Virus record (IMG/VR): IMGVR_UViG_3300028388_005617
Span: 1 to 48,762 of that record
Length of the DNA stretch: 48,762 nucleotides
DNA from: a virus
Reading direction: 5' to 3' (one strand)
The position numbers and the translations under genes are program-made. A model generated the notes under the pieces. That model saw only the letters and a program-made list of their open reading frames with translations, was not told where the DNA came from and ran no database searches. Shown one piece after another: positions 7,721 through 15,866 of this stretch (position 1 is its first letter; the number at the start of each line of letters is the position of its first letter).

Positions 7721-8250
7721 GTCACGGTTGTAATTGTATAATTGGTATAAGAAAACGTCACAGTGGCCACTTGAACGTCGGAGCCAGTCTCGGTGGCTGA
7801 AAATTCCAATTCCGATAGCGAAGTTGGAAACATTTCAACAAAATCTACCCGTATATTTGGATTAGACTTTGAAGTAAGGATCGTGAGGGAAGCGTCTGTG
7901 TAGATGTTGCCAATTTGAGTCTTTGGTACATTAGGGTCATTTTTCAAATTTGCGAATTGAGGGAAATTTTGATCGAATCCAAGACTTGTGATCCAGTCAA
8001 ATAGCTCACGGTAATTATTCAAATCTTCATCCACCAAAAACGTGACAGTCAATGGATCAAACGTCACCTTATCGCCAGTTCGCTTTAAGTCCACAAAAGG
8101 GTTTGGTGTGATAGATTCACCCACACTCACACCAGGCAAGACAATACGCTGTATAAAATATGTGGTATTGGGTAATTTATTCACGCGGAAGTCAAAATTC
8201 GACCGTGTGAGTGGATTTGGATTGGTTGGTTGGTTGGCTAATATGGACAT
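7717..8250 (-). CDS. Tail-tube (gp19/gp54-fold) family virion protein
   Basis: This 177-residue protein shows the organisation of the T4 gp19 tail-tube family: an N-terminal FRVNKLPNTTYFIQ strand, an LPGVSVG turn, a mid segment FDPLTVTFLVDEDLNNYREL corresponding to TFAEWTITVINDEDFLVRDS of gp19 in this same genome, and a C-terminal FVEMFPTSLSELEF block corresponding to FVNLFPTNVAAIDL. It is therefore a diverged paralogue of gp19 and of gp54. It stands between the gp23 terminator and uvsY and has a perfect late promoter 18 bases upstream, so it is a late gene. Its place in the virion (tube end, neck or hub) is not evident. In related marine phages such genes are, as I recall, listed only as structural proteins. 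Confidence 0.7.
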   Translation of the reverse strand: MSILANQPTNPNPLTRSNFDFRVNKLPNTTYFIQRIVLPGVSVGESITPNPFVDLKRTGDKVTFDPLTVTFLVDEDLNNYRELFDWITSLGFDQNFPQFANLKNDPNVPKTQIGNIYTDASLTILTSKSNPNIRVDFVEMFPTSLSELEFSATETGSDVQVATVTFSYTNYTITTVT

Positions 8251-8268
8251 AAGAACTGTATTTACTTG

Positions 8269-8276
8269 TATTTATA
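8269..8276 (-). promoter_or_regulatory. T4-type late promoter (TATAAATA) before the tail-tube paralogue
   Basis: A perfect TATAAATA octamer on the minus strand, extended to TATAAATACAAG, lies 18 bases upstream of the ATG at 8250. This is the gp55 recognition sequence of T4. It sits just past the gp23 terminator, so a new late transcript starts here and should run through uvsY and uvsW. Confidence 0.8.
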
Positions 8277-8283
8277 TGGCCAT

Positions 8284-8318
8284 AAAAAAAGGGTAAGCCG
8301 AATCAACGACTTACCCTT
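8284..8318 (-). terminator. Rho-independent terminator of the gp23 transcript
   Basis: On the minus strand a 9-bp perfect stem AAGGGTAAG / CTTACCCTT (8318-8310 with 8297-8289) closes a 12-base loop and runs directly into a T-tract (plus-strand A run 8284-8290). It lies about 30 bases past the gp23 stop codon. Confidence 0.85.
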
Positions 8319-8346
8319 AATACGTATAGTATGTTGTTATCCCTTC

Positions 8347-9621
8347 TTAGGTAAGAATATTTACAACTTTTGCTTTACGGTAGTACACGTTAGAGTCATC
8401 CGTGATCGCTCCGTCCGCAGTAGCGAATGGGTTAGCAACCATGCCATAACGTGTCTTGAATCCGATTTTTGGCTGGAATGTGTTTTCACCAACCGCACGT
8501 ACCATTTGTAGTGGAACGTATGGGCAGTAGAATAATCCCGCATCGAATTGTGAACTACCTTTGTAGCCTACAACATAGAAGTCAGTACCTGTTGGGAGGT
8601 ATGGGTCAATATAGACTTTCATACGTCCACCGATAGTACCAGCAAATGTGTTGCTCATTTCATCGACATTCAAGTCAGTCTGAAGTGCTGGGCTGTAATC
8701 TAAGACGCCTGCCATTGCAAGTGCAGAAGCAACATCAGAAGATGTGATAAGAATATTACCTTTTCCACGGCGAGTTGTTTTAGAAAGTGCATTAGCATCT
8801 TGCTCAATCGCAAAGTGTAGCCCTTTGAAACGTTCTGCGTTCCAACGACCATCGGAGTCGATTGCAAGGTCAAATGTACCTGCTGTGTTAGCTCCAGCCG
8901 CACCAACTTGTGCAGTAGAATAGATAGTACGAACGACTTCACGGTTGATTTCAGAAAGAATTTCCGTAGAAAGAATGTTCGCAAGTTCTTGCTCGGCATC
9001 AAGACCATGTACGGCTTTCAAGTCTTGTGCAAGCTCAATTGTGTATTCTGCTTTGAGTTGACGTGTCTTGGCAGCCACAGTCACTTTGTCGATGGTGAAG
9101 CCCATTTCAGCAAAAGCATCTGATTGCTCTGCTGTGTTTGTGGCAATACCTGTACCAAAGTCGATTGTATCTGTGTTAGCAAAGTCAACACTTGCAGCAT
9201 CGTCGTGTGTTCCTGTACCTGAAAATGACGTGTCAGCTTCATTAAACAATGCTTCGCCAGTAGATGGGTCGGTAGAGTTTGCATACTGTGACTTCATCGC
9301 AAAGATGAGTCCAGTTGGTCCAGTCATTGGTTGAACACCAGCCACATCATACGCAATGAGTTGTGGTAGGGAACGACGAACAAGTGAAATTAGGATTGGA
9401 TCGTAACCTTGAACGTCACCAGATGACGCGTTAGGTCCACCAAGATTATTTGAGATGTTGGTTGTTTCGTGAAGAGCATGTGCCTGTTCTTTTAGAGCCT
9501 TTTCTTGGTTCTCTAAAATTACCGCAGTCACGCTTCTACGATATGGATCAGCAATCTTAGAAACGCCTTCGGCGTCTAAAACTGGAGCCCATTTGTTTTC
9601 TAAAGCTTCGGAAAGATACAT
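8347..9621 (-). CDS. 23: Major capsid protein gp23
   Basis: This is the precursor of the hexameric shell protein of the T4-type head, 424 residues against 521 in T4 and about 460 in cyanophages, so it is a short version. The N-terminal propeptide shows the family pattern (PYRRSVTAVILENQE, residues 27-40), and the body contains FAMKSQYANS, DKVTVAAKTRQLKAEYTIELAQDL and LITSSDVASALAMAGVL, which are strong gp23 signatures. An LHE at residues 50-52 followed by T fits the (L/I)-x-E preference of the gp21 protease, so I infer maturation cleavage after E52. The ribosome site GAGAGGAAC lies 9-10 bases before the ATG. A late-promoter-like CTAAATACAAG precedes it and a strong terminator follows it. Confidence 0.96.
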   Translation of the reverse strand: MYLSEALENKWAPVLDAEGVSKIADPYRRSVTAVILENQEKALKEQAHALHETTNISNNLGGPNASSGDVQGYDPILISLVRRSLPQLIAYDVAGVQPMTGPTGLIFAMKSQYANSTDPSTGEALFNEADTSFSGTGTHDDAASVDFANTDTIDFGTGIATNTAEQSDAFAEMGFTIDKVTVAAKTRQLKAEYTIELAQDLKAVHGLDAEQELANILSTEILSEINREVVRTIYSTAQVGAAGANTAGTFDLAIDSDGRWNAERFKGLHFAIEQDANALSKTTRRGKGNILITSSDVASALAMAGVLDYSPALQTDLNVDEMSNTFAGTIGGRMKVYIDPYLPTGTDFYVVGYKGSSQFDAGLFYCPYVPLQMVRAVGENTFQPKIGFKTRYGMVANPFATADGAITDDSNVYYRKAKVVNILT

Positions 9622-9651
9622 TTATTTGTTCCTCTCTTTTGTTTTTTCTTG

Positions 9652-9659
9652 TATTTAGT
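9652..9659 (-). promoter_or_regulatory. Late-promoter-like motif before gene 23
   Basis: Minus-strand ACTAAATACAAG sits about 30 bases upstream of the gp23 ATG. It matches six of eight bases of TATAAATA and shares the TAAATACAAG extension with the motifs at 8269 and 12223, which makes a weak or variant late promoter plausible. Confidence 0.55.
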
Positions 9660-9661
9660 AA

Positions 9662-10642
9662 TTACGAAGTTTTGTAACGGTTTAGAGTACGAAGATAACG
9701 AGACATGTCAGGGCTATACTCTTCAGTCAAATCTGAAATTTGCTCGTCTTGTTGTTCTTCCTGTACTTCTTTGGATAGGTAAGATTCTTTCAAGACTGCA
9801 AGTTTCTCTTGGTAGTCTTCGATAGTTGTAAAGTTAATCCCTTCAGCAAGTGAAGTGATTTTTTCTTTTTCTGTATCGGTTAGACCTTCAAGTTCTTCGT
9901 TAAGTATATGTCTTACTTTAAGATTTTTGTTCATTTCTTTAAGTTCGACATTTACATCTATTTGCTCGTCTAGTCGATTCTGTAAGTCTTGAAGGCGGTC
10001 ATTCATATCTTCGACCAAATCAAGTTTACTTTGAGGTACATCGACATAGTTTGAATCAAATAAATCTTTCAATCCAGTCAAAAATCCTTCTGTGATTTCA
10101 GATTTTAATCCTGATTCAATAGCTAATTCGTTTTGGCTCATCCAATTTTCAACAACGTAATCAATATAGAGATCTACTTTTTCGGCATACTCATTGAGCA
10201 AATACTCCCCATATTCTTCGGCTATTTCTTGGTATCGTTGTTCCACCAAAGATTCAATTTCTGTTGTTTTGGATTCAATAGCGGCTTCAAAAATTGTTTC
10301 AGCTTTTTGCTTGAATTCTTCTGAAAGCTCTTCACCATTGAAAAGTGCTTCAATATCTTCTTTGACGGATAATTCGTTTTCTAGGTCGTAAGACGCGGCC
10401 ATCATTTTCCTCGACATGTTTTTTGTTGTGAGTACAGTGTTTCCAACACCGCGATCAACATCTGCTTTTACTCGATCTCTAAATGCCTGTTCGTCATCCT
10501 TATACATTTTCTTGATTGGGGCTAATGATCTAGCACCCATGACCATGTTCGAAATCGCGACATATTCTTCGTCAGTGAATCCTGGAAACTCTTTCTTAAT
10601 TTGTTTTGCAACTGCTACTTCGTCTAATTGAATGTCTTCCAT
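9662..10642 (-). CDS. 22: Prohead core scaffold gp22
   Basis: This is the main scaffolding protein on which the gp23 shell assembles; it is later degraded by gp21. The 326-residue protein is highly charged and helical, Glu-rich, with long coiled-coil-prone stretches (about residues 95-260) and almost no Cys or Trp, as expected for gp22 (T4: 269). It lies between protease gp21 and capsid gp23, the invariant T4 order 21-22-23. Short (L/I)-x-E sites that gp21 could cut are frequent. The start at 10642 is preceded by a perfect late promoter. Confidence 0.88.
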   Translation of the reverse strand: MEDIQLDEVAVAKQIKKEFPGFTDEEYVAISNMVMGARSLAPIKKMYKDDEQAFRDRVKADVDRGVGNTVLTTKNMSRKMMAASYDLENELSVKEDIEALFNGEELSEEFKQKAETIFEAAIESKTTEIESLVEQRYQEIAEEYGEYLLNEYAEKVDLYIDYVVENWMSQNELAIESGLKSEITEGFLTGLKDLFDSNYVDVPQSKLDLVEDMNDRLQDLQNRLDEQIDVNVELKEMNKNLKVRHILNEELEGLTDTEKEKITSLAEGINFTTIEDYQEKLAVLKESYLSKEVQEEQQDEQISDLTEEYSPDMSRYLRTLNRYKTS

Positions 10643-10675
10643 TTGAAAAGTGTGTTGATTCTTTATTACTATTTC

Positions 10676-10683
10676 TATTTATA
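10676..10683 (-). promoter_or_regulatory. T4-type late promoter before gene 22
   Basis: A perfect TATAAATA octamer on the minus strand lies about 33 bases upstream of the gene 22 ATG, in the 58-base gap after gene 21. It would give separate strong transcription of scaffold and capsid genes. Confidence 0.75.
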
Positions 10684-10700
10684 TATTTTTTAGTTTGAGC

Positions 10701-11351
10701 CTATAAACTAGCAATGAACTTTTGCCAAGCATGAAGTCTTGCTTCTTCGAGCTTCATTTTAGAAGCCACGTCTTGCTCTAATTCTTTTCGTATTTTTTCA
10801 ACATCCTTTTCGACAAGCACACCATTTTCGAAAACCCATTCTTTTCCTTCCATGATTCCTTCAACAAAGGCTTCTGGTGCTGAAGGATCGGCCACAATGT
10901 CGGCAGCGGTGGCTAAGTAAAAGTCATTTTGCACGACTTTTTTGCCTTCGATTTCTTTAAGCGTACCCATGCCACGACTTGAAACGCCAAGGGTTGCCCC
11001 TTCATCAATCAAGTTTTTGACGATGTTACCATAAGGTGTGTCAATAATTTTGGCTTTGCCAATGAAGTTGTCGCCTTGTTCATACATTTCGGTGACCATA
11101 TGGGACACACGCTCAAGATTGATACTTGGTCCATCTGGATGTCCAAGCTCACCAAATGCTCTTTTTTTATCAACGTATTCCTTCACATATCGGTTAACTT
11201 CATTGCGTAGAATTTCTTTAGGGTAGACACGGCCATTCTTGTTCTTTACTTCAGATTGAAGAAAGACACCTTTGATATAGTGACTTTTTTCCCCTTCAAC
11301 TTCTTCTACAAGGACTTCGATATTTTCGTTAAGTTCTTTGAATAGTTTCAT
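10701..11351 (-). CDS. 21: Prohead maturation protease gp21
   Basis: This is the serine protease of the herpesvirus-assemblin-like fold that degrades the T4 prohead core and trims gp23. The 216-residue protein (T4: 212) has the catalytic His in GELGHPDG (H71), the nucleophile Ser in LGVSSRGMG (about 124-125) and a conserved ATAADIVADPSAPEAFV block that carries the downstream structural/catalytic residues. An N-terminal NKNGRVYPKEIL motif is also typical. It starts immediately after the stop of the small basic protein gene. Its expected substrates gp22, gp23 and the small head proteins are its neighbours. Confidence 0.94.
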   Translation of the reverse strand: MKLFKELNENIEVLVEEVEGEKSHYIKGVFLQSEVKNKNGRVYPKEILRNEVNRYVKEYVDKKRAFGELGHPDGPSINLERVSHMVTEMYEQGDNFIGKAKIIDTPYGNIVKNLIDEGATLGVSSRGMGTLKEIEGKKVVQNDFYLATAADIVADPSAPEAFVEGIMEGKEWVFENGVLVEKDVEKIRKELEQDVASKMKLEEARLHAWQKFIASL

Positions 11352-11639
11352 TTAATTGAATCCTAGTGCTTTTCGTTTACGCATGGTACGTTTTCTCTTG
11401 CGAATTGCCATGCTCTGGGTGGCCTTGCGTTTACGTGCTCCTCTTTTTTGGCCTAAACTACGTCGTCTCTTTTCAGCAGGTGAAATTCTAACTAATTTTC
11501 CACCCCGATATGTGTAGCCCTTTTTTGCCGACACTCTTTTGCGTCGTTGAACTTGACCGCCACGTATACGGTTGACTTTTCGAACTCTTTGCTCTTCTAC
11601 ATCACTATCCTGTGCTATGAATTCTTCGAATGTTTTCAT
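11352..11639 (-). CDS. Small, extremely basic prohead/internal head protein
   Basis: This is a 95-residue protein with 34 Lys/Arg and only 7 Asp/Glu, the basic residues clustered in runs such as RRKR, RKRK and RKRKR. The N-terminus MKTFEEFIAQ closely resembles the capsid-targeting signal of T4 internal proteins (MKTYQEFIAE), which packs them into the prohead and is cut off by gp21 after the Glu; here that Glu is Gln. It lies between the core protein gene (overlap ATGA) and gp21, where T4 has 67 and 68. I infer a DNA-binding head-interior protein. Residues 41-54 (a GYTYRGGKLVRIS-like block) may be a small beta hairpin. The exact T4 counterpart is uncertain. Confidence 0.65.
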   Translation of the reverse strand: MKTFEEFIAQDSDVEEQRVRKVNRIRGGQVQRRKRVSAKKGYTYRGGKLVRISPAEKRRRSLGQKRGARKRKATQSMAIRKRKRTMRKRKALGFN

Positions 11640-12199
11640 CCAAACAAACTTTCATTTACTGCCATCGCAAATGCAGTTTTTGAAATAGACGCTTTACGCT
11701 CAAATTTATCTTGCATTTGAGCACTCATGGATTCAACTTTTTTTGCAATTTTTTTTGCTAGTGCTGGCTCAATGGTCATGCTTGATCCGTCTTGAAGTTC
11801 AATAGTACCTTCTTTACCCGAATCTAAGATTTCCATGACGCTTTCTATCACGCCTTCGGGAAGTAAATCGACCAATTCTGCTTCGCCATGAGCATCAATA
11901 AAGTCTTGTGAGCTACCACCAAGACCATCCAACTCTGGTTCATCCGCAAATGGTTCGGCTTCTTGGCCAGGTCGACGTACTTTTGGTTTTTCGTCCTCTT
12001 CTGGTTCTTCTTCTTGGGGGTCAATCTGCTCGTAGTCTTGATAAGGATCTTCTGCTTCGGCGAACATCCCTTGGGCTACATCCATTTTTTTATCAGCAAC
12101 TGCAATTTTTGCACGATCGGTCAAAATTTGCTCAAAATTTTTTGCGAAGTCTGCCTTGTTGCCATCGACTAATGATTGTATAAGCTCTTTAATCTCCAT
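11636..12199 (-). CDS. Acidic prohead core protein (gp67/gp68-like)
   Basis: This 187-residue protein follows gp20 and precedes the basic protein and gp21, the position of the T4 prohead core proteins gp67/gp68. The N-terminal helix with FEQILTDRAKIAVADKKMDV and MFAEAE resembles small core proteins of marine T4-like phages. Residues about 50-95 form a strongly acidic, Pro-rich linker (DPQEEEPEEDEKP). The C-terminal half is helical (ALAKKIAKKVESMSAQM...). It is expected to be part of the core and to be cut by gp21. An ATAAATACAAG late promoter precedes it. The role rests on synteny and composition. Confidence 0.6.
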   Translation of the reverse strand: MEIKELIQSLVDGNKADFAKNFEQILTDRAKIAVADKKMDVAQGMFAEAEDPYQDYEQIDPQEEEPEEDEKPKVRRPGQEAEPFADEPELDGLGGSSQDFIDAHGEAELVDLLPEGVIESVMEILDSGKEGTIELQDGSSMTIEPALAKKIAKKVESMSAQMQDKFERKASISKTAFAMAVNESLFG

Positions 12200-12222
12200 A
12201 AAACTGTGTTATATTTTTCTTG

Positions 12223-12230
12223 TATTTATC
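12223..12230 (-). promoter_or_regulatory. Late promoter overlapping the gene 20 stop codon
   Basis: Minus-strand GATAAATACAAG matches seven of eight bases of TATAAATA and shares the ACAAG extension. It overlaps the TGA of gene 20 (12229-12231) and lies about 23 bases upstream of the core-protein ATG. Confidence 0.6.
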
Positions 12231-13478
12231 AAAAACCTGAACCCTGGCCTTCTTCATCATAAAGCCCTTGTTCTCGTTCTTTGTCAATTTGTTGCTTCAT
12301 TGCGTCAATTTCATTGTCTTTCATACGCAAGATTTCATTTTGTACATACTTCTGTGAAAAGAATTTGCCTACATAATCATTGACTTCTCGCAAGATTCCT
12401 AGTCGTTCACGCAACAATTCTACTTGCTTGGCTTCACGGAAATACGTGTCTTGCTCAAACTCATAGTGAATATTGTTATGAATATCATACCAATCTTCCG
12501 GACTTATGATACCTTTAAGCAACAGCTGTTTTTCAAGCAACGCATCAAACAAATGTGAAAATCGATTACGAATCCTTGTGATAAAGCGATTGAATTTAAG
12601 CTCATCACGGGTTATTTCAGTCGCACGACCCATTGTGAAAGAATTGTCATTTTCAAGACGAGTCACGGGCACATTCAAGGCTTTGTATAGTTTCTTTTGG
12701 AAATATTGAATGTCCTCAAGCTCTCCTAAATTTTGACCCGCAGGTAATGTAGAAATTTCGGTGCCTCGCCCACCTTCTCGCCTTGGAATCCAATAATCTT
12801 CCAACATAGACATATGGCGACGGTCATCGCGGATTTCACCGGTATTGACGTCATAGATGAGCTTATTCTTGTACTTGACCATGATGTCTCGCAGATACTG
12901 CTCTGCTTTCATTTTTGGTAAGTTACCAACGTCAATGTAGAAAATTCGACGCTCGGGGGCTCTTGATATACGATAAATGACCACTGCGTCTTCAAGCATC
13001 CTTAACTGATTCAATGGTTTGATTGCCTTGTGCAAAAACGACAATACTTGATCGTTTCGACCACTTTTTAGTCCGCTTGTAACATAAACCACGGAATCGG
13101 GTGCTATACGTTTTCCTGCTGTTTTTGTACTTGACACATCAGCAATGCCCTTTTCATTGTAGATGTAAAATTCCATTTCCGACTTTACGAATTCTACACC
13201 CTTTTGGTCTTTATCGGTGACTGTTTCTCTTATTTTGCGAATTTTACGTGGGTCAATGCGGGTTATCCCCGTTATGCCTTTGCGAGGATTTTCTTTATCT
13301 ATTTCGATATGATAAGCCCAGATTCTGAATATGCCGATCCTTCAACATCAATATATTGACCGGTTACTCCACCAGCTACGACGGGTATTGAACCGTCATC
13401 ATATTCTTTTTCAACGTAACGTCGCTGCTTGTCGTCATCTTTGACGCGTTCTATTCGAAACCCTAAAAATTCAGCCAT
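12229..13478 (-). pseudogene. 20: Portal protein gp20, interrupted by internal deletion and frameshift
   Basis: gp20 is the dodecameric portal through which DNA is packaged. From the ATG at 13478 one frame encodes MAEFLGFRIERVKDDDK and on to GQYIDVEGSAYSESGL, the typical portal N-terminus, then hits TAG at 13299-13301. A second frame, offset by 2 and closed upstream by TGA at 13342-13344, picks up portal sequence from YHIEIDKENPRKGI (about 13314) through IDPRKIRKIRE, LEDAVVIYRISRAPERR and DYWIPRR to the stop at 12229. Together these give about 417 codons against 524 in T4. The missing part (expected SKYR... to ...RRWYVDGRLF) is roughly 85-110 codons, and its length is not a multiple of three. 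The longest ATG-initiated piece is 13176 to 12229 (315 residues). Portal is essential, so either the assembly lost bases here or this copy is defective. Confidence 0.88.
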
Positions 13479-13505
13479 AGTATAAGTTTAGTTTGGATAT
13501 ATTCT

Positions 13506-13513
13506 TATTTATA
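13506..13513 (-). promoter_or_regulatory. T4-type late promoter before gene 20
   Basis: A perfect TATAAATA on the minus strand, 27 bases upstream of the gene 20 ATG (13478) and directly after the gp19 terminator. Confidence 0.78.
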
Positions 13514-13515
13514 CA

Positions 13516-13552
13516 ACAAAAAAAAGCCTAAGCTTGTAGGCCTAGGCTTTTT
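13516..13552 (-). terminator. Rho-independent terminator after gene 19
   Basis: A 10-bp perfect stem AAAAAGCCTA (13521-13530) / TAGGCTTTTT (13543-13552) with a 12-base loop. On the minus strand the second arm ends in a run of T. It lies about 24 bases past the gp19 stop, so it ends the 18-19 transcript before the gene 20 promoter. Confidence 0.85.
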
Positions 13553-13575
13553 AGAATGAAGTGTTCCAATCGAAA

Positions 13576-14055
13576 TTACGTTGTGGTATTTGACGTGTAG
13601 TGGTCATATTGTAATGTGACCGTAAATTCTTCGATTGCATCATTTGAATCCCATGCAAGATCAATCGCCGCCACGTTTGTTGGGAACAAGTTCACAAAAG
13701 TGACAGTCTTAATGACATCGCCACTGCCTCTTTTCGTACCAGCACGGGTGTGAGTATCAATTCCATCCATCCAACGCTCGAGCGAATCTCTAACGAGAAA
13801 GTCTTCATCGTTGATTACAGTAATTGTCCATTCAGCGAATGTACGATCACCTGCAATTTTGATGTTACGACCAAAGTATGGAACTTCGATACTTCCAATG
13901 GTTGATTCTGGAAGCTGGGCAGCCTTAGCCATGAAGGCCATTTTTTCTGCAGGAAATTCCGCATAGGCCGGTGCACCAAGTGTCACACGGAAAAGGTTAG
14001 GACGTGCACCGCCACCAACCAATTGCCCACGGAAATCTGAAATATTGAACGCCAT
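13576..14055 (-). CDS. 19: Tail tube protein gp19
   Basis: This is the protein whose hexameric rings form the inner tube of the contractile tail. The 159-residue protein (T4: 163) carries the family features: an N-terminal GQLVGGGARPNLFRVTLG, a central DRTFAEWTITVINDEDFLVR strand pair and a C-terminal VTFVNLFPTNVAAIDLAWDS block before the final beta strand. It lies directly downstream of the sheath gene, as in T4. A good ribosome site (AGAGGAT) precedes the ATG at 14055. There is no promoter of its own, so it is cotranscribed with gene 18 and ends at the terminator at 13521-13552. Confidence 0.93.
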   Translation of the reverse strand: MAFNISDFRGQLVGGGARPNLFRVTLGAPAYAEFPAEKMAFMAKAAQLPESTIGSIEVPYFGRNIKIAGDRTFAEWTITVINDEDFLVRDSLERWMDGIDTHTRAGTKRGSGDVIKTVTFVNLFPTNVAAIDLAWDSNDAIEEFTVTLQYDHYTSNTTT

Positions 14056-14074
14056 TTGTTATCCTCTTTTGTTT

Positions 14075-15781
14075 TTAGACGACTCCTGTTACTTCAGAAA
14101 ACTCGACGCCTGATCGAACGGCCACGAAGTTAAGCTGAATGAAGTTTATTGAACGGTTAGGTTTAATGAAAATGTCACCGACAAATTCGTTAGCGTCAAT
14201 CACTTCTCCGGTATTGTTTGTGCTATCACAAACCACTGTGAAGTCGGTAATACCACGTCGGCCTTGAACTTCGCGAAGGAATGGCTCTACCAAGTTTCTA
14301 AATTGGGCTCTTGTAAATTCATCGTTGAATTCAAACAGTAAGAATTTAGAAGCGGTTGATATAGCTTTTTCTAATACAATGAACAAACGTCGGACATTGA
14401 TTCGATCAAAAGCGGATGGCTTACTTTGAAGGGTTTTGTCACCAAACAGCACTGTACCTTGTCCCGGGAATGTTACCACAGGATTTATATTGGCATTGTA
14501 AAGCGTGTCTCTGTCTGCTTTGGCAGGATTGTAGGCTAAGCGTACAAGGTTTAGAATGTTACCTCTATTGAACCCAGCGGGTGAAAACCACGCATCGCGA
14601 GTTAAATCTGTACGGACAATCGTACCCGCGACATCACCATTCAATGGCACATATCGGAACGTATCGTTGTACTTATCAAACATGAGTTTCCAACCCGAAT
14701 CCATCACCGCATATGATGTGTCGCGATTGACATCTGTCTTGAATGCCTTGATGTCAGTAGCTTCAGATCCAGCATTATTAACCACATCTGCACGTTCTGG
14801 CGAAAACACGGCCAATGCATCTTTTCTTGCAACAGCCAAATCAATAACTGATCCAACCACGGTCGAATTAGCCGCACCTGCAATCAAAAGCGAAACATCT
14901 ACATCTTCGGGCGAAGCGAATAAATTGTATCCACCATTTGCTTCAACTTTGTTGACGTTTTGATTACCATTGGCCGCGCCCGAAAGGCTGTCAGATTCAA
15001 CAGCGTCTAAATTTACAAAGGTTGTACCTTGAGACGCTGTACCCCATGTGGCTGTATTTACGCTATCGGTATGAGCCCCAAACCAAATATACTGGGACTG
15101 ATTGTTGATAACGTTTTTGTAATAATTGTTTGTTCCATCCGCGGCTTTTGCATCACTCGCTTTGGACACACCTTCGAATTTTTCTAGGACAGTGCCTGCT
15201 GTTCCAGTCCAAGAGCCATCTTCATCAATGACAACAATATGAAGCTCATCTCCAGAACCCCCTCTTGCTGAAACGTAGTCAGATGTTCCAGGTACAGATT
15301 GAAATAAATCTGCAAATAGCGATGTACTATGGTAGGTAGCAACGGCATAAGCGTCGGTGTTGCCAAGATCGTCCACCATTGATACCTTGAGTGAATCCCC
15401 AAGTGTACCAGGATATTTTGCGACCCAGTTTGTGTCTAAAGTTGACGAAACTGTTTCGTCGTAATGCTCTTCATTTTTTATTAAAATGCCAGTTCCGTTA
15501 GACGTTGAATTCAAAGCACTTGAATTAGCGACACGAACGACATGTAAGGCGTTTCCATACGCAAGGAAACTTGAAGCGGTTAGGAAATCGACTGCTGTGT
15601 CGTCATCCGGCTCGCCAAAACGATCGACCAAAGCTAGTTCTGAATCAATAAGTACGCGTTGCTGAATTGGTCCCCATTGGAAAGCACCAGCAAAGGCACC
15701 AGCTGTGGAAGCAACTCGTGGAACAACATTCGTTAAATCAACTTCAGAAACGTTGACGCCCGGGCTTACTTGAAATGCCAT
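14075..15781 (-). CDS. 18: Contractile tail sheath protein gp18
   Basis: This is the sheath subunit that polymerises around the gp19 tube and contracts on infection. The 568-residue protein (T4: 659) begins MAFQVSPGVNVSEVDLTNVV followed by GAFAGAFQWGPI, the classic start of phage sheath proteins, and ends with the conserved core block RAQFRNLVEPFLREVQGRRGI...FIKPNRSINFIQLNFVAVRSG. The central part is a variable, Ser/Thr/Asp-rich outer domain. The ribosome site GAGGGAG lies a few bases before the ATG. A perfect late promoter is 61 bases upstream, and the gene leads the 18-19 operon. Confidence 0.96.
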   Translation of the reverse strand: MAFQVSPGVNVSEVDLTNVVPRVASTAGAFAGAFQWGPIQQRVLIDSELALVDRFGEPDDDTAVDFLTASSFLAYGNALHVVRVANSSALNSTSNGTGILIKNEEHYDETVSSTLDTNWVAKYPGTLGDSLKVSMVDDLGNTDAYAVATYHSTSLFADLFQSVPGTSDYVSARGGSGDELHIVVIDEDGSWTGTAGTVLEKFEGVSKASDAKAADGTNNYYKNVINNQSQYIWFGAHTDSVNTATWGTASQGTTFVNLDAVESDSLSGAANGNQNVNKVEANGGYNLFASPEDVDVSLLIAGAANSTVVGSVIDLAVARKDALAVFSPERADVVNNAGSEATDIKAFKTDVNRDTSYAVMDSGWKLMFDKYNDTFRYVPLNGDVAGTIVRTDLTRDAWFSPAGFNRGNILNLVRLAYNPAKADRDTLYNANINPVVTFPGQGTVLFGDKTLQSKPSAFDRINVRRLFIVLEKAISTASKFLLFEFNDEFTRAQFRNLVEPFLREVQGRRGITDFTVVCDSTNNTGEVIDANEFVGDIFIKPNRSINFIQLNFVAVRSGVEFSEVTGVV

Positions 15782-15842
15782 AGGTTTTCTCCCTCGAAAT
15801 GTTTTTTGACGTGAATTAAGTTACACTATGTTTACTTTTGAT

Positions 15843-15850
15843 TATTTATA
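15843..15850 (-). promoter_or_regulatory. T4-type late promoter before gene 18
   Basis: A perfect TATAAATA on the minus strand, 61 bases upstream of the gp18 ATG in the 85-base gap after gene 17. Confidence 0.75.
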
Positions 15851-15866
15851 TCTTTGGCAATTTTGA

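Noticed and set aside
14556-14963. 135-codon plus-strand open frame opposite gp18
   Set aside because: Shadow of the sheath gene; no start signal or recognisable protein.
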